Source: Occallatibacter riparius
GTDB lineage: Bacteria; Acidobacteriota; Terriglobia; Terriglobales; Acidobacteriaceae
Length of the DNA: 64,000 nucleotides
Assembly: GCF_025264625.1 (NCBI RefSeq)
Contig: NZ_CP093313.1
Coordinates: forward strand, 6,324,001-6,388,000
Reading direction: 5' to 3'
Shown in pieces: positions 58,913 through 64,000 of the stretch. Position 1 is the first letter of the stretch. Each line of letters begins with the position of its first letter. Position numbers and translations under genes: made by a program. A model generated the notes under the pieces. It ran no database searches and was not told the DNA's origin. It worked only from the letters and a program-made list of their open reading frames with translations.

Positions 58913-61129
58913 TCAGTCGCCCGGATGATAGGTGCGCTTTGTATGGCCTTTGAGCTGGTCGGGGTAGAAGTAAACGTCGCGCAGATTGCCTGAGGCGTAG
59001 CGCTCGGCCTCGTCATTAAAGTTGCGTGATTGCGTATTGCCGCTCTCCCCGCCGGCGGTAACCGCGCGGGCGCTCACCTTGTCGCCAAATTCGACAACGG
59101 CGACGAAGCTGTTGCCGTAATTTCCATACCAGCGCTTAGTGCCGGGATAGGCGCGCCCCACAAACGCCGCCAGCGAGCCATAACCTCCCGGAACAAACGG
59201 AATGGGAATGCTGGCACCCGCGTCGGTGAATTTCGGTGCGAGATCGTCCGTGAGGCGCTGGAAACGATTGATCTGCCCCCATGGTGTGCGCCAGGTTCCA
59301 AAGTCGGAAATGAGCTGGTTCGATGCGGTGACCAGGGCGTTGAGCAGGTCGTCAGGGGCGACGCGCGTGACGATCCATTCCTCGCTGGGGACCTTGGATT
59401 CGTGGGCCGGACGTGCGACGGTCTTCAGCAGTTCAGTTCCCCAGAACATGCCAAGCGCGGTCTCTACGGAATCGACGCCCCAGCGGGCATCCCATTTGCG
59501 CAGGAGCTTCACCTGTTCGGCGAGGGTGGCCTTGCGCTGATCGGCAGGCGGCAAATCGTCGTACGCCTTAACCAGCGCAGGAACGGTGCGCGCGAACCAG
59601 GGGATGTAGGAGTCGTATGCGGCTGCACGGAGCGTCTCGAGAGTCCAGTCTCGGCGCGGCTTGCCGTCGGGTGCGAGCAGGAGCATGGCATGCACACCAC
59701 GCGGCGTCTCGATTCCCTCTTCTACATAAGCTGGAAAATCAGCCTTGTGCAGCGAGTCGGGCCCTGCGCCGTTCCACGGCGAATCATTCACGTTGAAGAG
59801 ATAGCCAACCTTCGGATTGAGTAGATGCGGGAGTTCGTCGACGCTCATGAGGCCCTGCCAGTTGGTGGCGGGATTGCTGCCGTCCACCGGCTTGGTGTAG
59901 TCGAAGCGCGTATCGCGTTTGGGAATGAAGTTGCCCTGCCAGTAGGCAATGTCGCCGTCGGCGTCGGCGAAGACGGTGTTGTTGGAGGAGTTGGCCTGCA
60001 ATTCCATCGTCTTCTTGTATTCGGCGTAGTTGCGCGCTTTGGTGCGCAGATAGCTCTGCTCAAGCGCGGGGATGGGGATGTTCATGAGCTGAATGGTCAC
60101 GAAGCGGTCCGCTTCCTGCGCGACCACCGGGCCATGCAGTGAATACATGGCCGTGAATGTGCGCGACTTCATTCCTTCCGGGGTCTTGTAGCGGATCGTG
60201 ATTTGCTTGTTCGTGAAAGGCTTTGTCTCGGAGCCGTAGCGATAGCGGAGGGTTCCTTTGTCGCGGACGATGGATTCAAGATACTCATCCACAGCGTCAA
60301 CGTTGCTGGAAGTGTGCATCCAGCCCACGCGATCGTTGAATCCCTGGTAGACGAAGAACTGGCCCCACGTGACCGCGCCGTAGGCGTTCAGGCCTTCGTC
60401 GCTCGAAACCTGCAATTCGCTGCGAAAAAAGAACCAGGTATGCGGGTTGATGAGCAGAAGCGCATGATGATTCGCGGTGTTTGACGGAGCGATGGCGATG
60501 CCGTTGGAACTGCTCGGCTTGGGTTCCATCCAGGGCAGCGCGGCGTGAGGGCGGGATTCCCAGTTCGACGCGGCAGCGCCGGTGGCATGCGTTCCCTGTG
60601 TGTCATAGAAGGCCTGGAGGCGCTTGAGATCGACGCGCTCGATGTCGCCGCCGATGCTGCCCTCAGTAAATGAGAGAGCCATCCACGGCTCGAAGCGGGT
60701 GAGCACTTTCGGTTTGGTCTCGGGGTGGCGCGCAAGGTAGTAGTTGATGCCGTCGGCCCAGGCATCCATCAGCTTCCTGAGCCAGTCAGGGCTCGATGCG
60801 TAATCGCGCTTCAGATCTTCGGGATCGATGAAGAGGCGCTGGCGCAGATCCTGCCAGATAGCCGGCTCGCCTTCAGCCTCCGCGCGACGCCCCAGTGAGG
60901 TGAGGTAATTGGTCTCGACGCGATTGAAGTCGTCTTCGCACTGCGCGTAGATCATCCCGAAGACGGCATCTGCATCGGTCTTGCCGTGGATGTGGGCGAT
61001 TCCCCAGTCGTCGCGAACGATGGTGACGCGGGAGGCTTCAGCCTTCCATCGCGTCGCATCCGTTGCCTGCGCTCCCGACGCGCATATGCCTGCCATCACC
61101 AAACCCGCCAAGACCAAAACCCTGCGCAC
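58913..61129 (-). CDS. Penicillin acylase family protein (Ntn hydrolase)
   Basis: A 738-residue exported precursor that should self-cleave into two chains. The signal peptide covers about residues 1-21. The N-terminal chain includes VTIVRDDWGIAHIHGKTDADAVFG. The catalytic N-terminal Ser of the beta chain is Ser208 in SSSNGIAIAPS, followed by the family block LLINPHTWFF. Members hydrolyse penicillin G, acyl-homoserine lactones or cyclic lipopeptides. This variant has SNG in place of the usual SNxW, so the substrate may differ. The very long product is in the normal size range. Quorum quenching is possible but unproven. Confidence 0.89.
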   Translation of the reverse strand: MRRVLVLAGLVMAGICASGAQATDATRWKAEASRVTIVRDDWGIAHIHGKTDADAVFGMIYAQCEDDFNRVETNYLTSLGRRAEAEGEPAIWQDLRQRLFIDPEDLKRDYASSPDWLRKLMDAWADGINYYLARHPETKPKVLTRFEPWMALSFTEGSIGGDIERVDLKRLQAFYDTQGTHATGAAASNWESRPHAALPWMEPKPSSSNGIAIAPSNTANHHALLLINPHTWFFFRSELQVSSDEGLNAYGAVTWGQFFVYQGFNDRVGWMHTSSNVDAVDEYLESIVRDKGTLRYRYGSETKPFTNKQITIRYKTPEGMKSRTFTAMYSLHGPVVAQEADRFVTIQLMNIPIPALEQSYLRTKARNYAEYKKTMELQANSSNNTVFADADGDIAYWQGNFIPKRDTRFDYTKPVDGSNPATNWQGLMSVDELPHLLNPKVGYLFNVNDSPWNGAGPDSLHKADFPAYVEEGIETPRGVHAMLLLAPDGKPRRDWTLETLRAAAYDSYIPWFARTVPALVKAYDDLPPADQRKATLAEQVKLLRKWDARWGVDSVETALGMFWGTELLKTVARPAHESKVPSEEWIVTRVAPDDLLNALVTASNQLISDFGTWRTPWGQINRFQRLTDDLAPKFTDAGASIPIPFVPGGYGSLAAFVGRAYPGTKRWYGNYGNSFVAVVEFGDKVSARAVTAGGESGNTQSRNFNDEAERYASGNLRDVYFYPDQLKGHTKRTYHPGD

Positions 61130-61258
61130 GTTCGCTACCCCCGCGACTCTCTTTATCGATTCCAGCTTTTCAATCTACCATCGGCGCCCAGCCGGGTTCC
61201 CATGTCGGGCCCCCATTTTCCCCATGCGATCGGCGCGCGCGTGCCTTAGGATGAGCGC

Positions 61259-61642
61259 ATGAGCGACTACTTCCTCTTCAAGACTGAACCTACGGTTTAT
61301 TCCTTCGATGATTTCCTGCGTGACAAGGAGACGGTGTGGGATGGCGTGACCAATCCCACGGCCGTGAAGCACCTCCGCGAACTGAAGAAGGGTACGAAGT
61401 GGATTTTCTATCACACGGGCGATGAGCGCACCGCGGTTGGGACTGGGTCTGTAGTGAGTGTCGACGCGTCGGATCCCAAGGTGCCGATTGTGAAGGTGAA
61501 AGTCGGGCAGAAGCTGAAATCGCCGAAGAGCCTTGACGCGATCAAGGCCGCATCCGTTTTCCACGATTCGCCACTGGTGAAGATCGGGAGGCTTTCAGTA
61601 GTGCCGTTGACGGAAGCGCAGTGGGACTGGTTCCTGGGATAA
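61259..61642 (+). CDS. EVE domain protein (modified-base-binding fold)
   Basis: A 127-residue soluble protein of the EVE/PUA-like family. It opens YFLFKTEPTVYSFDDF and continues with TVWDGVTNPTAVKHLRELKKGTK, WIFYHTGDERTAVGTG and a C-terminal WDWF. EVE domains are proposed to bind modified nucleobases such as 5-methylcytosine, and human THYN1 is a homologue. No restriction or methyltransferase gene is adjacent. It starts 129 bases from the divergent penicillin acylase. Confidence 0.93.
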   Translation: MSDYFLFKTEPTVYSFDDFLRDKETVWDGVTNPTAVKHLRELKKGTKWIFYHTGDERTAVGTGSVVSVDASDPKVPIVKVKVGQKLKSPKSLDAIKAASVFHDSPLVKIGRLSVVPLTEAQWDWFLG

Positions 61643-61653
61643 AGACAGGCAGT

Positions 61654-61734
61654 AGGGAATAGGGAGCAGGAGTAGAAAACAGGCAGGAGGCCCGCTTTGC
61701 TTTCGTTCTTCCTATTCCTGATTCCCTATTCCCT
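61654..61734. repeat. Long inverted repeat between convergent genes
   Basis: AGGGAATAGGGAGCAGGAGT (61654-61673, continuing to 61675) is mirrored by a near-complementary arm at 61712-61734 ending TTCCCTATTCCCT. The arms are about 22 bases with a one-base indel and few mismatches, and the spacer is about 36 bases. It lies between the stops of the EVE and DUF1569 genes and could fold as a strong bidirectional stem. The pentamer/hexamer style resembles dispersed TAGGGAATAGGG-type repeats. Confidence 0.78.
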
Positions 61735-61737
61735 GGT

Positions 61738-62196
61738 TTACGCTCCGAACTGGCGCAGGTGGTGGTCGGTGTGCAGATAGCCCCAGCGCATCCAGTCCTT
61801 CTCGCTCATCACTCGGAACATGGGATGCGGCCGGAACTGGAAGGTGCGGGGCTGCGCCGTGAACTTGTCGATGGCGGCGAGGAGGGTGCGCATGTCGCAA
61901 TCGAACTGCGTCGGCGGAGTTCCGCCGATCTGCTGATCCATCTCGGGGCGCGTGGGGACACCTTGCGGCCACTTGAACGGTGCATAGAGGACGAAGCTCT
62001 TCATCAGCGGCCACAGGTTGAAACCGCGCGGGGTTTCAATCGGCTTCTCGCCCATGACGCTGAGAAAGGCGTCGGTGACGTGGCAGATCATTTGCGACGC
62101 ATTCATCTTGCCCCATTGACGCGGAGTGTCTGGGCGGATTGCAGCCAGACGAGCGAGGATCTCCTGTTTGCCTGCCGCATCGCTGAGATATTTCAT
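61738..62196 (-). CDS. DUF1569 (DinB-like) protein
   Basis: A 152-residue protein of the DUF1569 family, related in fold to DinB/YfiT four-helix bundles. The putative metal-ligand histidines are visible: NASQMICHVTDAFLS and YLHTDHHLRQF near the C-terminus. Length is normal. Family members may be metal-dependent transferases, for example thiol transferases, but no function is established. The promoter must lie in the 43 bases to the YhaM-like gene unless the two are cotranscribed. Confidence 0.87.
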   Translation of the reverse strand: MKYLSDAAGKQEILARLAAIRPDTPRQWGKMNASQMICHVTDAFLSVMGEKPIETPRGFNLWPLMKSFVLYAPFKWPQGVPTRPEMDQQIGGTPPTQFDCDMRTLLAAIDKFTAQPRTFQFRPHPMFRVMSEKDWMRWGYLHTDHHLRQFGA

Positions 62197-62239
62197 CTAC
62201 CCCTCACAAATCAATTTCGCTGGACGCTTCCCTGCTGCC

Positions 62240-63292
62240 CTACTTCAGGCCGAAGAACAATTCCGTTTGTGACTGATCCTCAGGTTCAGTCTTTCCTGGC
62301 TCTGCGGGACCCAGCCATCCACGGGTATTGAGCAATTGCCGCTGGTCGAGCGCCCACACCTTGCCGGTGAGCTCATCAGGGGCTTTGCCTTCGCGCGCAC
62401 ACTTGTCGAACTCGCCCTGCACGGCCTGCATCTTGGCGTCGAGGTCATCAAGGAAGTTCAGTACCAGCGCCTCGGGAATCATGGGAAGCTTGGGCGATCC
62501 AAATTCCAGCTTGCCATGATGCGAGAGGATCACGTGCAGCACCAGCGTCTTGAGGCGCGGCGGGAAATCGGGAATCGCATCCATGGTCTTCTCCGCAAGC
62601 GATGCGCCCATCTGGATGTGGCCGAGGAGGATGCCTTCGGTGGTGTACTCGAAGCCAACGTCCCAGGAGAGTTCCTGGATCTTTCCGATGTCGTGCAGCA
62701 TGACGCCGGTGAGCAGCAGGTCACGGTGCAGAATCGGATAGTGCGGCGCGACGCGGTCAGCCAGCGTGAGCAGACTGATGACATGCTCGAGCAGGCCGCC
62801 GAGATATGCGTGATGCAGTTGCTTGGCGGCGGGCGCTTCGCGGAAGGCGGAGGCGATTTGCAGATTGTTGAAGATGTTGCCGACGAGCAGCTTGAGATGC
62901 GGATCGGTGAAGGAGTCGATGAAGCCGAGAAGCTTCTGCCAGAGCTCCTGCACGTCGTAAGTGGTGGCCGGCATCAGGTCGGCCTTTTCTACTTCTTCTG
63001 TGGAAAGCGCCTTGCGCAGCTGCTCCACCTTCATCTGCAGGCGGTCGTTGAAGCGCGACACGCAGCCGCGAACCTTGACGACATCGCCACGCTCGAAGTC
63101 CTTTGCGATGCGCGAGTCGTTTACGTCCCACACGCGGCCTTCAAGTTGGCCGGTCTTATCGCAGAACACGATGTTGAGGTAAGGCTTGTTGGTCTGGGTA
63201 GTTCTGAGCTGGCGATGCAGAACAAGAAAGTAGGTATCGAAGACCCGTGTCTCTTCAAACGAATTGAGCTGCGAGATAAAGATTTCCTTCAT
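62240..63292 (-). CDS. YhaM-like 3'-5' exoribonuclease (OB plus HD domains)
   Basis: A 350-residue nuclease. An N-terminal OB-fold nucleic-acid-binding domain (about 15-95, with YLNIVFCDKTGQLEGRVWD) is followed by an HD phosphohydrolase domain with HHAYLGGLLEHVISL, MLHDIGKIQEL and HVILSHHGKLEFG, the metal ligands. It degrades single-stranded RNA or DNA from the 3' end in characterised Firmicutes members. The C-terminal tail (about 45 residues) is Glu/Thr-rich and may be disordered. It is the upstream gene of DUF1569. Confidence 0.9.
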   Translation of the reverse strand: MKEIFISQLNSFEETRVFDTYFLVLHRQLRTTQTNKPYLNIVFCDKTGQLEGRVWDVNDSRIAKDFERGDVVKVRGCVSRFNDRLQMKVEQLRKALSTEEVEKADLMPATTYDVQELWQKLLGFIDSFTDPHLKLLVGNIFNNLQIASAFREAPAAKQLHHAYLGGLLEHVISLLTLADRVAPHYPILHRDLLLTGVMLHDIGKIQELSWDVGFEYTTEGILLGHIQMGASLAEKTMDAIPDFPPRLKTLVLHVILSHHGKLEFGSPKLPMIPEALVLNFLDDLDAKMQAVQGEFDKCAREGKAPDELTGKVWALDQRQLLNTRGWLGPAEPGKTEPEDQSQTELFFGLK

Positions 63293-63405
63293 GCTGCGGG
63301 AAGAATAACAGGGCCGAAGGCCAGTTCGCAGTTCACAGTTCGTAGTTCACAGCAGGTGCGAGCGAATGAAGGAATTAAGTTAGGCGGGACGATATCCTGA
63401 ATACC

Positions 63406-63888
63406 GTGACAGATACGCGGGAATCGATCGACGACGCAGTGACGATGCGCGAGATGCGGTACGAAGATACGGAGACCATTGCACAGCTCACAACACAACT
63501 GGGCTACCGGCGCAGCGCTGACGAAATTGCCGCCTGGATCGCGCGCCTCGATCGCGGAAACCCTGAACAGATTGCGTTCGTGGCGTGCGTGCGGGGAGAA
63601 GTAGTCGCCTGGATCGAAGTATCGATCGAGCGCCGGCTGCAGTCGGAGCCTTTCGGCTTCATCGGCGGACTTGTGGTGAGCGAGCGCGTGCGCGGCCGCG
63701 GAATCGGCCGGCGCCTGTGCGAACGCGCCGAAGAGTGGACCCGCGAGCAGGGCCTGGAAATCCTCCGCGTCACCTCCCGCAGCACCCGAGAAGGTGCGCA
63801 TCGTTTTTATATTCGCGACGGATATCATGAGGTGAAGACGTCACTCGTGTTCGAAAAGCGCGTCGGTCCGAAAACAGAACGGCCCTGA
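63406..63888 (+). CDS. GNAT-family N-acetyltransferase
   Basis: A 160-residue acetyl-CoA-dependent transferase. Motif A is GGLVVSERVRGRGIGRRLCERAEEW, with the R/Q-x-x-G-x-G/A loop, and motif B is FYIRDGYHEVKTSLVFEK. The substrate is unknown. The GTG at 63406 gives the usual N-terminus (VTMREMRYEDTETIAQL). The stop codon lies within the stem of a bidirectional terminator. Confidence 0.92.
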   Translation: MTDTRESIDDAVTMREMRYEDTETIAQLTTQLGYRRSADEIAAWIARLDRGNPEQIAFVACVRGEVVAWIEVSIERRLQSEPFGFIGGLVVSERVRGRGIGRRLCERAEEWTREQGLEILRVTSRSTREGAHRFYIRDGYHEVKTSLVFEKRVGPKTERP

Positions 63889-63905
63889 ACTTCGCGCTCA
63901 GGGCC
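63875..63905 (-). terminator. Convergent terminator hairpin
   Basis: GGCCCTGA (63881-63888) pairs with TCAGGGCC (63898-63905) around a 9-base loop. On the minus strand it is followed by GTTCTGTTTTC, so it most likely ends the partial gene at 63927. The stem includes the stop codon of the GNAT gene, so it can serve both directions. Confidence 0.8.
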
Positions 63906-63926
63906 ATTCGCTGTTGATCGTCGACT

Positions 63927-64000
63927 TTACTGCTGCGGCTGGGTAGGTGCGGTTGATGGCGCCGGAGCGGGAGGCTGCGCAGGCTGACCTGGTGCAGGCG
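63927..64000 (-). CDS. 3' end of a Pro/Ala/Gln-rich protein, cut by the window edge
   Basis: The last 23 codons of a minus-strand gene, reading PAPGQPAQPPAPAPSTAPTQ then PQQ and a TAA stop at 63927-63929. The low-complexity tail is typical of periplasmic or secreted chaperone and isomerase proteins, but no family can be named. A terminator hairpin lies just beyond the stop at 63881-63905, which supports a genuine gene end. Confidence 0.6.
   Translation of the reverse strand, partial: PAPGQPAQPPAPAPSTAPTQPQQ

Noticed and set aside
1..64000. tRNA, rRNA and CRISPR arrays
   Set aside because: I looked for T-loop and cloverleaf patterns and for regularly spaced identical repeats and found none; the heptamer array at 57355 has no spacers.

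Overview
The window is a high-GC, gene-dense chromosomal segment. Its most likely source is a soil-type Acidobacteriota (Terriglobia/Acidobacteriaceae-like). This is an inference from gene content: futalosine-route menaquinone genes (mqnE, mqnD), an amtB-glnK-glnD nitrogen block, several small families common in that group (DUF3863, DUF7009, HipA_2-DUF3037, YhaM-type nuclease), secreted beta-propellers and a Gram-negative outer membrane (porin, OmpA-like protein). No rRNA, tRNA or CRISPR array was seen.

Layout. 0.2-13.4 kb holds envelope and catabolic genes: a minimal sugar-1-phosphate transferase, two serine hydrolases of the class C beta-lactamase fold, a GH127-like arabinofuranosidase, threonine/serine dehydratase with a TfoX-like protein, a three-gene leftward operon (amidohydrolase, small SpoIIAA-like protein, DUF3863 protein), a PhyH dioxygenase, and a TetR regulator overlapping an Lnt-like N-acyltransferase. 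13.4-16.5 kb is the most plastic part: dispersed GC-rich repeats, a decayed IS1595-type element with a small companion ORF, a coiled-coil membrane protein, a row of stem-loops and an unrecognised protein. 16.5-24.9 kb is housekeeping and signalling: uppP, ftsK, a 31-codon membrane peptide, a YncE-like propeller, a REC-Hpt protein plus NarL-type regulator, and an ECF sigma/anti-sigma pair. 25-31 kb has a HipA_2/DUF3037 pair, a degenerate GyrB-like ATPase domain, soxR with its operator facing a flavin reductase, two oxidoreductases and mqnE. 31-37 kb has a BNR propeller, an OmpA-like outer-membrane protein with Ig-like domains, an orphan nuoB and a secreted unknown.

37-42 kb is the ammonium-sensing unit: AmtB imports ammonium, GlnK binds AmtB, and GlnD modifies GlnK. 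42-50 kb carries a second PhyH, a DUF892 ferritin-like protein, a Gly/Ser-rich stress-type protein, an OprB-like porin, and a leftward run of phosphohexomutase, FtsB/DivIC-like and LtaS-like genes. 50-52 kb is cutA, a small membrane protein, bioY and mqnD. 52-64 kb holds a TPR protein, a TolB-like propeller, a 2-hydroxyacid dehydrogenase, a single-chain transketolase, an aminotransferase, a penicillin acylase homologue, EVE, DUF1569, the YhaM-like nuclease, a GNAT enzyme and the 3' end of a Pro/Ala-rich protein cut by the window edge.

No single new system can be proved from sequence alone. The best candidates for follow-up are the decayed IS1595 locus with its small companion ORF, the dispersed intergenic hairpin repeats, the TetR operator that abuts the start codon of a regulator coupled to an Lnt-like gene, the degenerate GyrB-like domain beside the HipA_2 pair, and the translationally coupled small membrane proteins.
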